Source of the DNA: GCA-2715965 sp047608975
GTDB lineage: Bacteria; Verrucomicrobiota; Verrucomicrobiia; Limisphaerales; JAYPXF01
Assembly: GCA_047608975.1 (NCBI GenBank)
Contig: JBLFYM010000002.1
Span: 1 to 64,000, forward strand
Length of the DNA: 64,000 bases
Direction of reading: 5' to 3'
Shown here piece after piece: positions 27,487 through 35,251 of this stretch. How positions within the stretch are numbered: position 1 is the first letter of the stretch; every line of letters starts with the position of its first letter. The notes below the pieces were generated by a model, which had not been told where the DNA came from, did no database searches, and was given only the letters and a program-made list of their open reading frames with translations. A program made the translations under genes and the position numbers.

Positions 27487-28929
27487 TCAGCGGGGAGATG
27501 CCGGAATCGTCGTCTGCGTTTCGAAACTATCAAGACCGAGCAATTTGCTGTCAGTGGAATTGGTTCCTTCGATGACCGGCATGGGACGAAAATCCAACCA
27601 TTCGTTCACCGGGATCTTGCCTTCTGGCGGATAGTAAATATGACCGGAGCTTATCAAGGAACCCAGCCAGAGTTCCGATTTCCGGGCGATAAGGCCATCG
27701 ACGATGTGAAGATCGTAGACCATGCCGAAGCGGGCCTGCGGGTGTTCAACCTTTCTGCCATCGACGACTCCGGTGTATATGTAAACCACACCCTTGGTAT
27801 TCCCCGTTTCGATCCGCACGGACTCCAACGGCACATCCGCTTTCCAAGACTGTCCCTTTTCCACCGGTGTAAATCGAAAGACGTTTTCCGCGGAATCCAA
27901 CGAATCCCCCGGGTTCAGCCATTGGGTCGACAAGAAGACTCTACCCATGACGCGATCTGAGAAGAGGATCGGGCTCGCACCCTTCGCCTTTTCGATGCGA
28001 CATCGGAGTTTCACCCCTCGCGCCGGCAACGCATTCATCCATTCCATCCGATTGCCGTCGGCATCGACCAGAGACACGTCGAGAGTCGCTGTCAGGTAGA
28101 AACCTCCGTTGAACAAGGCCGGGGAGCGTTCATCATTTCCACGGAAATACACGCCTCCCAATCTGGCCGGATGCATGGGGCGCGGTGGTAGCGGAGCGCT
28201 TTTTCCGCGAATGAATCGCTCAAGGTTCGTCTCTTCACGCAATCGTTCCCGGTGCTTGGCTGAATACGTGGCTTGCAGATGCCCAATGGACACATGATGA
28301 TAAATGCCAATTCCCATGAGCGCGAAGAGGGCCGTAACAAGAGCGTAGTGGGACAAATTCAGAGCTAGGGCCCGGGTCATCAGTTTGCCGCCGGGCTCCG
28401 TGGGATTCCCCCTACGATGTTCGATCACAAGAATGGCAAAGAGGAAGAGCAGATAAGTGTGAACCAACCATCCAGTGCTCAGGTAGAACCGGTTCCATCG
28501 ATCAACAAGCTGACCCACGATAGGCTGCAGGTGATTCGGATTCAGCACCTTTTCCTGTGACCAGGGAGCCCCGGCCGCCAACCAGGTCTTGAGATGGGCT
28601 ATCTGAGCAATTGTAAGGGGTTCGGCATCACGAGGCATTCTGTGATCCGGATCTTCTGAGATGATTCGTTGATAGAGTTCGCTCTCCTCAACTGAGGAAG
28701 ACAGAATCGGAAATCCGTTTCCGCTTCGGCGCCGTGTAAACCGTTCCTCATCGATCCTGAAATTGCCAAGCTGTCGTTCCTTGCCATGGCACGAGATACA
28801 GTGCGCTTCGAAAACCGGAAAAACATGAGTCTCGAAATCCGTCGCCGATTCTCCGGTTACTGCGAATGCGAGCAATATCAACATCACAGTGGTGACAATG
28901 TAACGGCTGAGTTCCTGTCGCTGTTTCAT
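27487..28929 (-). CDS. Membrane protein with cytochrome c-like CxxCH domain
   Basis: A 480-aa protein from ATG 28929; the frame is open further upstream, but the signal (ELSRYIVTTVMLILLAFAV) starts here. A haem site C-I-S-C-H-G lies in the first 60 residues within a planctomycete-type cytochrome domain (FPVFEAHCISCHGKERQLG, DPDHRMPRDAEPLT, IAHLKTWLAAGAPW). Two to three helices follow (WLVHTYLLFLFAILVIEH, ALVTALFALMGIGIY), then a C-terminal half with no family I recognise. It interrupts the two blocks of RiPP-like genes on the opposite strand to its neighbours. It may donate or accept electrons for another enzyme. No clear link to the peptide pathway is visible. Confidence 0.75.
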   Translation of the reverse strand: MKQRQELSRYIVTTVMLILLAFAVTGESATDFETHVFPVFEAHCISCHGKERQLGNFRIDEERFTRRRSGNGFPILSSSVEESELYQRIISEDPDHRMPRDAEPLTIAQIAHLKTWLAAGAPWSQEKVLNPNHLQPIVGQLVDRWNRFYLSTGWLVHTYLLFLFAILVIEHRRGNPTEPGGKLMTRALALNLSHYALVTALFALMGIGIYHHVSIGHLQATYSAKHRERLREETNLERFIRGKSAPLPPRPMHPARLGGVYFRGNDERSPALFNGGFYLTATLDVSLVDADGNRMEWMNALPARGVKLRCRIEKAKGASPILFSDRVMGRVFLSTQWLNPGDSLDSAENVFRFTPVEKGQSWKADVPLESVRIETGNTKGVVYIYTGVVDGRKVEHPQARFGMVYDLHIVDGLIARKSELWLGSLISSGHIYYPPEGKIPVNEWLDFRPMPVIEGTNSTDSKLLGLDSFETQTTIPASPR

Positions 28930-29209
28930 GGTTTTGCGTATCGCCGTTCTCTCGACATTACGATCCCAGAGAATGTATCGGAGCCGTTGCCCTCCACAGG
29001 AAATTGGCAGAGCAGCAGATGGAAACCTGTCGGCATAGAAAGAAAGCAAGCTTAGTCGAAGGCGATATCATGCGGGCAACGAATAATAACTGCAACTTGG
29101 TGGCTGCGGCTACTTTGATTCCTGAGCGAACGTACCCCAGATGCTGCCGAGTTCTGAACTCACAACATTCTGATCGTGTCCTGAAAGGAGATCTCGTAGC
29201 CTGATAGAG

Positions 29210-29716
29210 ATGAACCGAGCAGACGGTGTGATTGTCATTCTGCTGGTCTGGCAGTTGCTGATTCTGCTGGTCCAGTTCCCCCTCCCGCCGATCAGAAAAC
29301 TGATCAATCGCTTCCCTCTGAATTTGTTTCCCCGGTGGTCGGTTTTTTTGGGACCGCAGACTCACCTGCGACTTTCTTATCGGGAGAAGAACACCACGGG
29401 ACAGATTGGCGAATGGATACAAATCTCATCCTCGGCACCTCGCCATTGGTGGTCATTTTTCTGCAATCCCGCCTGGTATAGTGATTTTGGTTTCCGGTGT
29501 CTGATGCTTCAACTGTTGAGGAGGTATGAAGGCTACTCAAAATTCGACGGAGCGATTGACGAACTTATGTGGTTTCAGGCATTGAAGAATTGTGTTGCTC
29601 AGCAAACGGATGGGATGCGGACCTCGGAGTTCCAGTTCAGGATTCATAGGGACTTCGGATATTTCGATGGACGGGAACCCATGGAAGCATTTCGATCAGG
29701 ATACCTGCGGCGATGA
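29210..29716 (+). CDS. Small membrane-anchored partner of an HTTM protein (SdpA-like position)
   Basis: A 168-aa protein with one N-terminal membrane helix (GVIVILLVWQLLILLVQFPL), then a stretch NRFPLNLFPRWSVFLGPQTHLRLSYREKN and SFFCNPAWYSDFGFRCLMLQLLRR. This W-x-x-F-x-x-P pattern followed by a short beta-rich region and an N-P-x helical segment is what I recall in small proteins that accompany HTTM/SdpB-like membrane proteins. It overlaps the HTTM gene by 4 bp. In SdpABC systems the equivalent pair matures a secreted toxin peptide. Whether this pair serves the RiPP locus next door is unknown. An AAGGAG 20 nt upstream is too far from the ATG for a standard ribosome-binding site. Confidence 0.55.
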   Translation: MNRADGVIVILLVWQLLILLVQFPLPPIRKLINRFPLNLFPRWSVFLGPQTHLRLSYREKNTTGQIGEWIQISSSAPRHWWSFFCNPAWYSDFGFRCLMLQLLRRYEGYSKFDGAIDELMWFQALKNCVAQQTDGMRTSEFQFRIHRDFGYFDGREPMEAFRSGYLRR

Positions 29717-30540
29717 TGGCCCAGATGCTGGAAGATCCATTCGTTTGCCTGGAGTGGATCACGCGTCTGCACGGCTTCGGGGTGGTGTTGATAACCTTCG
29801 AGCGCCTGGCCCACTGGCGGGAGTATGCAGAGGCAGGGCGACGGTCTTGGTCGGTGGCTTCTGCCGGGCGCAAGAGGCTTCCGAAGATCCCCGGTGTGAG
29901 CTGGTTGTTCGGGTTCCCCATTTTCCCTTATCTGCTGCTGATCCGCACTTTGGCGGGAGCGACTTTGATGTTCACGGTCCATCGATCTCCAGCGAGTGTG
30001 ATCGCGGTCGTGGTCATTTGCGTGACCATGATCGCCATGGATCTCAGGGAATCATGGTTTGTGGACAGCATATCCAGTCGGCTGCAGGCGATGATTTCCA
30101 CGGTCCTGTGTTTGCAATTGCTGGCGGTGGATTCTCACCGGGTCGCGGTGGGAGTGGTGAGCTTCATCGCTGTGAACACCTCGCTCAGTTACCTGTTGTC
30201 AGCAATTAGCAAGTTGAGCGATGTGGATTGGCGCAACGGATCGAAGGTGTATCATGTCCTTCAGGGTCGGTTTCACGGTTCTGAAGGGCTTGCTGGTTAT
30301 CTCAGTGGTCGAAGTTTTTTAACCCGTGTCATGACATGGGGAGTTTTGGGATTCGAGTTCGTATTTCCGCTGGTGCTGTTTCTTGATTGGCCCGCTTGTA
30401 TGCCTCTCTTGGTTGGAGGACTGTCGTTCCATCTGATGAACAGATTGCTGCTGGGAATCCCCGGATTTACTTTGGTTTACCTTAGCGCGTATCCCGCGAT
30501 CGTTTATGTCAGTCGCCTGCTCGCCTCAAGCTGGAGATGA
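29713..30540 (+). CDS. HTTM/SdpB-like multipass membrane protein
   Basis: A 275-aa polytopic protein with about six hydrophobic helices. Features pointing to the HTTM (vitamin-K-carboxylase-like helical) superfamily are the spacing of helices and the segment SAISKLSDVDWRNGSKVYHVLQGRF followed by GLAGYLSGRSFLTRVMTWGVLGFEFVFPLVLF. Start is ATG 29713, overlapping the preceding stop; ATG 29716 is the next codon. HTTM proteins of the SdpB type act with SdpA in maturation of secreted peptides, while carboxylases need additional residues I do not see. The gene converges on the RiPP-like minus-strand operon, the two being separated by a shared bidirectional terminator. Confidence 0.62.
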   Translation: MMAQMLEDPFVCLEWITRLHGFGVVLITFERLAHWREYAEAGRRSWSVASAGRKRLPKIPGVSWLFGFPIFPYLLLIRTLAGATLMFTVHRSPASVIAVVVICVTMIAMDLRESWFVDSISSRLQAMISTVLCLQLLAVDSHRVAVGVVSFIAVNTSLSYLLSAISKLSDVDWRNGSKVYHVLQGRFHGSEGLAGYLSGRSFLTRVMTWGVLGFEFVFPLVLFLDWPACMPLLVGGLSFHLMNRLLLGIPGFTLVYLSAYPAIVYVSRLLASSWR

Positions 30541-30558
30541 ATACGGTTACCAGTGTAC

Positions 30559-30597
30559 AAAAAAAGGCGACTGCTTATTGCAGTCGCCCTTTTGAAT
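30559..30597. terminator. Bidirectional rho-independent terminator
   Basis: A perfect 9-bp GC-rich stem (30566-30574 with 30580-30588, arms GGCGACTGC/GCAGTCGCC) and a 5-nt loop is flanked by seven A on the left and CTTTT on the right. It ends the minus-strand precursor transcript (seven U after the stem), 13 nt beyond the stop codon, and also serves the converging HTTM gene. Confidence 0.9.
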
Positions 30598-30610
30598 TAT
30601 TGGAAATTAA

Positions 30611-30751
30611 CTAGGAAGCGCTAGTATTTGCCGCACCGCCATCACCGCCTGCCGTCGCGTTCATCTGGGTGATCTCTGAAACAACAGCGGAGTTCCATTC
30701 AGGGTCGGTCCAAACTTTCTTTTCTGACGTATCCGTCTCAATTTCTTGCAT
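30611..30751 (-). CDS. Candidate lasso-type precursor peptide (46 aa)
   Basis: From ATG 30751, 46 codons end just before a strong terminator. The leader has a lasso-like pattern W14-x-x-P17-x-W19-x-x-x-V23-x-x-x-x-T28, close to the consensus Y-x-x-P-x-L-x-x-x-G-x-x-x-x-x-T read by PqqD-like B1 proteins. If T28 is the -2 Thr, the core is MNATAGGDGGAANTSAS and Asp37 is core position 8, able to close an 8-residue ring; residue 1 would be Met instead of the usual Gly. If T33 is -2, the core would start at Gly35 but lacks an acidic residue at 7-9. The C-terminal Ser and several Ser/Thr suit the kinase and sulfotransferase genes upstream. A frame extension to 30865 overlaps the cyclase stop and lacks peptide-like features. 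Confidence 0.6.
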   Translation of the reverse strand: MQEIETDTSEKKVWTDPEWNSAVVSEITQMNATAGGDGGAANTSAS

Positions 30752-30758
30752 GCGCGCA

Positions 30759-30787
30759 TTTTTAATCGCAAAACATGCTTCCGTCAA
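30759..30787 (-). promoter_or_regulatory. Candidate sigma70-type promoter for the precursor gene
   Basis: On the minus strand, TTGACG (30782-30787) and TAAAAA (30759-30764) are separated by 17 nt, directly before the ATG at 30751. A transcript would begin at or very near that ATG, so the message could be leaderless. This would let the precursor be made in excess of the enzymes. No experimental support. Confidence 0.35.
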
Positions 30788-30820
30788 GCTTTTGTCGACG
30801 GAAGTTTTTGTCGACGGAAG
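30778..30820. repeat. Direct and inverted repeat between cyclase and precursor genes
   Basis: A 15-nt unit TTTTGTCGACGGAAG occurs at 30790-30804 and again at 30806-30820; the inverse CTTCCGTC stands at 30778-30785. Either copy of GACGGAAG can pair with it, giving two alternative 8-bp hairpins in the 110-nt gap before the precursor. It may be an operator, an attenuator or an mRNA-processing site. Confidence 0.5.
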
Positions 30821-30861
30821 TTTGTGCGGAGCGGTTCGTTCCCATATTCGGCCGATGCACT

Positions 30862-32781
30862 TCAAATCCCACCGTATTGTCGGAGGAATGAAATCAGGTA
30901 GACCGCGCGCGGCACCATCTGAAGACCGGCGAGGTTTTCTCGATTACTGCCTCGATTTCCAGTCATTGAGAGGTTGGCAAGTTCCCTAAGCTTCCCGATA
31001 TCGATAACGTCGTGAATCGGATCGGTCTTCGAAATTGCCGCCAATTCCGATCTTACCGAGGGGATCTGTTTGTTGTACTTAACATGGTAGTCGGGTGAGA
31101 AGGGCTCCTTGGTCGTCCGCTGACGAATTTTTTCAGGCAGAAGCCCTCTCATCGACTGCCGAAGCAGATTTCGAGAGTATCCGTTGTTGAGTTTGTGTTC
31201 GAGCGGAGCCTGTAAAGCAAAATCGAGAATGTTCTTTTCCCAAAAGGGGTAAGTAATCGAGACGGACTCATAGTTTACGAAGTGGTTTCGCGGGCGAGAG
31301 AATCGAAGTTTATTGACCGTATTTAAGACCGCTTGCCGGTGTCTGGTCTGCGGAACTTGATTGATTAATAATTCGCGCTGCATTTCTGCCAACGGTTTCT
31401 CTCCATGCCGCTGCACGAAATCATCTCGAAGAAGCCGAGCCGCAAACAGTGGGCTATGTCCCAGCCCGCGGGCAGAATCCAGCGACGCGGTGACGAAGCC
31501 CGGCAGCAGTGGGCGTATGATCCGGCGCTTGATCAACGACCAAACCGCGGTTGATTCCGTTTTTGAGAGGGATCTGAGCTCGCGAAAAAGCCTGCCCCAT
31601 TTCCCCGTCAGGAACCAATCATAGAGCACCTCAGTGCCGTGTGTACTGGGACCGAACTCTGCATATGCCCCATCCAGTATGACGCGTGCGCCCAGATTTC
31701 GACTCTGATCGGCAAATTCTGAATAAAGATAGTGGCGGGTGGTGGACTGCGGTTCTTCGCTGCCCCAGACCATGCGATCGATGTTGTCGAAAGGCCCGCG
31801 CGCATCGGCAAACGCAAAGTGTTGCTCGATGTCCGGCCGGTTGGCGAACTCCCGGATGAATTCCATTTCGTCGACTGCCCCTGATCGATCATCTGGACGC
31901 AGAGCCACCGAGAGTGTCTTGAGTTTGTCACCGGGGTTCTGCATTGCTGCCGCGCAGCCTACAATGGCTGACGAATCCAACCCTCCGCTGAGGAGTGCAA
32001 CGCACGGTTCAGTTGCTCGCATGCATCGTTTTACCGACCGGAGGATTTTGTCCCGCATTTCCTCCATGCAGTCAGCAGCGTTCATGGGTGATCCGCTAGG
32101 TGCAGTGAAATCCCAATAAGTTCGAGTGTGCTGCGAGTTGGAACTTACCGTGAGAACGCTGGCTGCGGGCATAAAGAAGACGTCCTTGAAGTAACTATCA
32201 GCGCCTCGTTCAAGCTGAGAGCCAGGGCTGATCAATCCCGCAATCATGGAGAGATCCAGTTCAAGGGAAATCCCCGGTAGTGCCCGGATGGCTTTCGCTT
32301 CGGAGCTGAAGGCGAATAGTCCGCCGCGGTTGATGAAATGAAAACTCCGGGTGGCCAAATGGTCAGTGACGCAGAACAACTTGCGCTGCTCGGAATCCCA
32401 CACGACAACCGCGAACTCTCCTTCAAGATGTTCGGGGGTGCCTTCGTCCCATTTTTGCCAGGCTTGCAAAATAAACCAGGCGTCGGGCCGGCCCCGAAGG
32501 TCTGATGGTTCGAGGCAGAGTGCCTGCGCCAGTTCGGGGCGATTGTCGATGCGGGCATCGGCGACGAGTAGGAAGCGGCCGTCAACGGACGCGAGGGGTT
32601 GACTCGAATCCAGATCTTCAGGTGTGACCCAAAGCGATGCACAGCCGATCCCAATAGGACCGTTAGTCAGGCAATTGCTGCCGTGAATCGCCCGGTGCGC
32701 AAGGGCAGAGCGCATCGCTTCAAGAGCTTCCCGGTCGGCAGGTGCCCCCGAGGTGTTAAAAAATCCGAATATTGCGCTCAA
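30862..32781 (-). CDS. Asparagine synthetase-like lasso cyclase (C protein)
   Basis: A 639-aa AsnB-family protein. The N-terminal glutaminase-like domain starts M-S-A-I-F-G instead of M-C-G-I, so the Cys2 nucleophile is missing and glutamine hydrolysis is not expected, as in lasso macrolactam synthetases. The synthetase domain has the ATP pyrophosphate loop LLSGGLDSSAIVG, with further family blocks (YLYSEFADQSRNLGARVILDGAYAEFG, SITYPFWEKNILDFAL, KIRQRTTKEPF). In a lasso pathway it would adenylate an Asp/Glu side chain and form the ring amide with the free N-terminus. It sits between B1 (45-bp gap) and the candidate precursor. A plain amide-forming AsnB homologue cannot be fully excluded. Confidence 0.88.
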   Translation of the reverse strand: MSAIFGFFNTSGAPADREALEAMRSALAHRAIHGSNCLTNGPIGIGCASLWVTPEDLDSSQPLASVDGRFLLVADARIDNRPELAQALCLEPSDLRGRPDAWFILQAWQKWDEGTPEHLEGEFAVVVWDSEQRKLFCVTDHLATRSFHFINRGGLFAFSSEAKAIRALPGISLELDLSMIAGLISPGSQLERGADSYFKDVFFMPAASVLTVSSNSQHTRTYWDFTAPSGSPMNAADCMEEMRDKILRSVKRCMRATEPCVALLSGGLDSSAIVGCAAAMQNPGDKLKTLSVALRPDDRSGAVDEMEFIREFANRPDIEQHFAFADARGPFDNIDRMVWGSEEPQSTTRHYLYSEFADQSRNLGARVILDGAYAEFGPSTHGTEVLYDWFLTGKWGRLFRELRSLSKTESTAVWSLIKRRIIRPLLPGFVTASLDSARGLGHSPLFAARLLRDDFVQRHGEKPLAEMQRELLINQVPQTRHRQAVLNTVNKLRFSRPRNHFVNYESVSITYPFWEKNILDFALQAPLEHKLNNGYSRNLLRQSMRGLLPEKIRQRTTKEPFSPDYHVKYNKQIPSVRSELAAISKTDPIHDVIDIGKLRELANLSMTGNRGSNRENLAGLQMVPRAVYLISFLRQYGGI

Positions 32782-32826
32782 TTTGGGTTCACCAGAATCG
32801 GTTGTATTTCTGAAAGGAGGACATCC

Positions 32827-33126
32827 TTATCTCGGTTCGTTCCGGACGATGATTCCCTCCGCCGCCCACTCCCCAAATATGCGGCGTACAGATTCCAAAC
32901 ATTCCGCTGGCGTGATTTCGTATTCGGAAGCCAGTTGCCGGCTGATCTCCTCGGCCGAGCAAGGGTGTTCCAGTAGTTTCCAAATCGCTGCGGCAGTGCC
33001 GTTCAAGTCGTAGTAGTTACCTTTTTCGACACTCATCAGGGCCAGATCCCCCTCCCCCAAGCCTGCCGCAATGAGGTCTTTTCTTCCATATTGGATGTCC
33101 TGTCCGACGCCGTCTTTCTCGTCCAT
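32827..33126 (-). CDS. PqqD-like RiPP recognition element (B1 protein)
   Basis: A 99-aa protein with the PqqD fold pattern: MSVEKGNYYDLNGTAAAIWKLLEHPCSAEEISRQL followed by EITPAECLESVRRIFGEWAAEGIIV. This is the usual stand-alone B1 that binds the precursor leader and hands it to the B2 peptidase in split-B lasso systems. The first 20 residues are a polar extension. It lies directly upstream of the cyclase gene and 92 bp downstream of the sulfotransferase gene. Confidence 0.88.
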   Translation of the reverse strand: MDEKDGVGQDIQYGRKDLIAAGLGEGDLALMSVEKGNYYDLNGTAAAIWKLLEHPCSAEEISRQLASEYEITPAECLESVRRIFGEWAAEGIIVRNEPR

Positions 33127-33218
33127 CTTGAGATGTTAGGTCAGGACGAATGTCGAATCGATCCTAAAACGAGCGATGCGGATGCTGGCCGCCAAATCTT
33201 CAGGTCACTTCCGAAACT

Positions 33219-34070
33219 TCAGATGTCGATTTCAGCAAGGTAACCGAACCGTGCCATCTCGTCCCGATTCCCTTCCACGATCGCGGCGACCTGCTTGTGA
33301 GAGAGAAGTTTTTTCCACTGTCCCGTTTTGCCGGAACGAAAAAACGGTCTTCCAGAGGCCAGGGTCTGGTTGAATCCTTCATTGCGTTCCCGTGTGCGCA
33401 ATTTATCGAAACTCGATTGCTCGATCGCCCATTGGAGACGCTTTTTGTCCTCTGGGAGGCCGATGAAACGAAGCACTTTTGAGAATTCTTTCTCTGGTCC
33501 GGACAGCATATCTTCATAGCGCAGAATCAGGACCGGGAATTCCGGCGAATCGACCCAGCTTCTGACGTGTGCGCCCCAACTGAGAAGCAGCTGGGGCAAC
33601 TGCAGGGCGGTCCTGCGCCGCTGATCCGCCAGCGTGCGTTCCTCATCACCCATGCCCGAAATCGCCTCGTCGATCGAGGTCCCTAAGTGATGCGCCCATG
33701 AATGAGCCACGTCCAGCGGGTTTCGCAGCAGATAGATCGCCCCATGGGTGACGTTCGCCGGGATGAGGCGTTCACCGCCGGGGACGAGATGATTCGCATC
33801 GTGAATCTTGAGGTAATGCGCATCCTGATTTCGCGTTCCAAGTTGGCGATACACCTTCGGTCGGAGATGCGCGATCTCATCCGGGTTCATCTCGGAAGAG
33901 GATAGCCCAGTGACGTCATCGAAGATTCGCCGATAAGCCGCCATCGGCTCACCCAGCAAATCGTTGAGAGATTCAGGTGCTTCCCGGTAGTGCCGATGAT
34001 AGGCGAGGAACGCGCGAAGCCACGTGTTTCCGGATTTTGGATACGAAGCCAACCACCAGATACCAGCCAT
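33219..34070 (-). CDS. PAPS-dependent sulfotransferase
   Basis: A 283-aa cytoplasmic enzyme beginning WWLASYPKSGNTWLRAFLAY; residues 11-19 (PKSGNTWLR) are the 5'-phosphosulfate-binding loop. The 3'-phosphate site is represented by RNPLDVAHSWAHH and the later block FPVLILRYEDMLSGPEKEF with KVLRFIGLPEDKKRL. It should move sulfate from PAPS to a hydroxyl or amine. Its start codon overlaps the HprK-like gene stop by one base (TAATG), so the two are co-translated, and it lies upstream of the B1, C and precursor genes. The peptide product, particularly its Ser/Thr-rich tail, is the obvious but unproven substrate; PAPS could come from cysC at 22713. Confidence 0.88.
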   Translation of the reverse strand: MAGIWWLASYPKSGNTWLRAFLAYHRHYREAPESLNDLLGEPMAAYRRIFDDVTGLSSSEMNPDEIAHLRPKVYRQLGTRNQDAHYLKIHDANHLVPGGERLIPANVTHGAIYLLRNPLDVAHSWAHHLGTSIDEAISGMGDEERTLADQRRRTALQLPQLLLSWGAHVRSWVDSPEFPVLILRYEDMLSGPEKEFSKVLRFIGLPEDKKRLQWAIEQSSFDKLRTRERNEGFNQTLASGRPFFRSGKTGQWKKLLSHKQVAAIVEGNRDEMARFGYLAEIDI

Positions 34071-34957
34071 TACGCGTTGTCCCGTTCAACCAATCGAACA
34101 ATTTCATCCAATTGGAAGGGTTTGTAGGGGCGCGAAATCCGGCCGAACCTGACGTGTGGAAACAGTCCGGCGATTCCTCTGAAGCACGCTTCCTCGCATC
34201 CCATGGCTTCGGCGAATTGAAGGCGATAGATAAAATGAGGCAGTTCTCGGAAGGCAGTTCTCCCATCCATCTGGCATACGGTGACCTCGGGGACGTTGCC
34301 CGGTTGGAGAAAATACACCTGCCGGAGGGGGACGGATTCTCCGGACGCCGAGCCAATCGATACTCGATATTTCTCAACGGTCTGACGGACACGATCGCTC
34401 TCCACTTTTTCCCTTTCGAGAGCCTCAAGGCTGTCGGGACGAAGATAAACGCTGGGATAGGTGGGACGGACTACCGGCCGGGTCTTGTCTGAATCGATCA
34501 CAGTCTGATCATCGGCGAGTACTCGGTAGTCTCGCTGATGAAAGGCTGCTGCCAAGGTGGATTTCCCGGCGCCGCTGTGCCCGCAAAAAACTACTGCTCC
34601 CCGCTCCGTCGCGACTGCGCTCCCGTGCAATGCAAACAACCCCAACTGGTGGAACAGGGCTCCCATCACCGGTCTGAGAACGACAATGCGCAGGTCGTGG
34701 TCAGAAACACCCTCGTTCCGATCAATCGTCACCACCCCATCCGCGATCAAGATACGTGCCACCAGAGTGTTCAATTGAATGATCCCGGGCTTGCCCTCGT
34801 AGATGGGACCAGATCGAGTGGGGCGATCCAGTTTTTCCGGTACCGCGCCAAAGCGTATCAGCACGTCGGAAGTGCGAGAGCTGAGCGGGAGTTCCGGAAA
34901 CTCCAGTTCCGATTCAATGACGATTTGATAGGCCTCGTAACGGTAATTTGCTGCCAT
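34070..34957 (-). CDS. HprK-related kinase of lasso/RiPP type
   Basis: A 295-aa protein with Walker A GHSGAGKST (126-134), preceded by FALHGSAVA and followed by LADDQTVIDSD and YPSVYLRPDSLEAL, the pattern of HPr-kinase-like proteins in peptide-maturation clusters rather than of true HprK (which is about 310 aa with a different N-terminal domain). In the paeninodin pathway a relative phosphorylates the C-terminal Ser of the precursor; the candidate precursor here also ends in Ser. It is the first gene of the minus-strand operon kinase-sulfotransferase-B1-C-precursor, with a divergent B2 gene on the other side of a 294-bp gap. Confidence 0.85.
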   Translation of the reverse strand: MAANYRYEAYQIVIESELEFPELPLSSRTSDVLIRFGAVPEKLDRPTRSGPIYEGKPGIIQLNTLVARILIADGVVTIDRNEGVSDHDLRIVVLRPVMGALFHQLGLFALHGSAVATERGAVVFCGHSGAGKSTLAAAFHQRDYRVLADDQTVIDSDKTRPVVRPTYPSVYLRPDSLEALEREKVESDRVRQTVEKYRVSIGSASGESVPLRQVYFLQPGNVPEVTVCQMDGRTAFRELPHFIYRLQFAEAMGCEEACFRGIAGLFPHVRFGRISRPYKPFQLDEIVRLVERDNA

Positions 34958-34972
34958 GTCGTGTAATAGCTA

Positions 34973-34992
34973 CGGGATTGTCCAAAATCCCG
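34973..34992. promoter_or_regulatory. Palindrome upstream of the HprK-like gene, possible operator
   Basis: A perfect 7-bp inverted repeat (CGGGATT/AATCCCG, 6-nt spacer) lies 16 bp before the kinase start in the divergent 34958-35251 gap. Symmetry and position suit a repressor site controlling the operon. The rest of the gap shows no convincing promoter or coding sequence. Confidence 0.35.
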
Positions 34993-35251
34993 GTCAGGTT
35001 CGCAAGGAATGAAGAGCATGCAGTGGCAGGCCCAGTTTGATTTAGGGCAGGCCAACGGCGAATTACTGCGACTTTGCGAACGCGCAAGAGAGGTCAACAC
35101 AACTACACAGAGGATGGTAAGATTGCGAGCAGTTCGCATGAGCAAGCTGTGCAAATCTGGTCGAGGCAGTGAGCAGACACGAGGAAAGTCCCACGCAGTT
35201 CACCAAAATCCCGTTTGATCTCAATTTCGAAACAACGTACACCACAAGCAC

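Noticed and set aside
27340..27960. 206-codon plus-strand frame
   Set aside because: It lies mostly antisense to the cytochrome-type gene at 27487 and matches no family.
30752..30865. N-terminal extension of the precursor frame to 30865
   Set aside because: It overlaps the cyclase stop, crosses the repeat region and has no leader-like features; ATG 30751 fits lasso precursor size better.
35009..35218. 69-codon plus-strand frame upstream of B2 as a second precursor
   Set aside because: It has no leader pattern, no acidic/Gly core arrangement and no ribosome-binding site.
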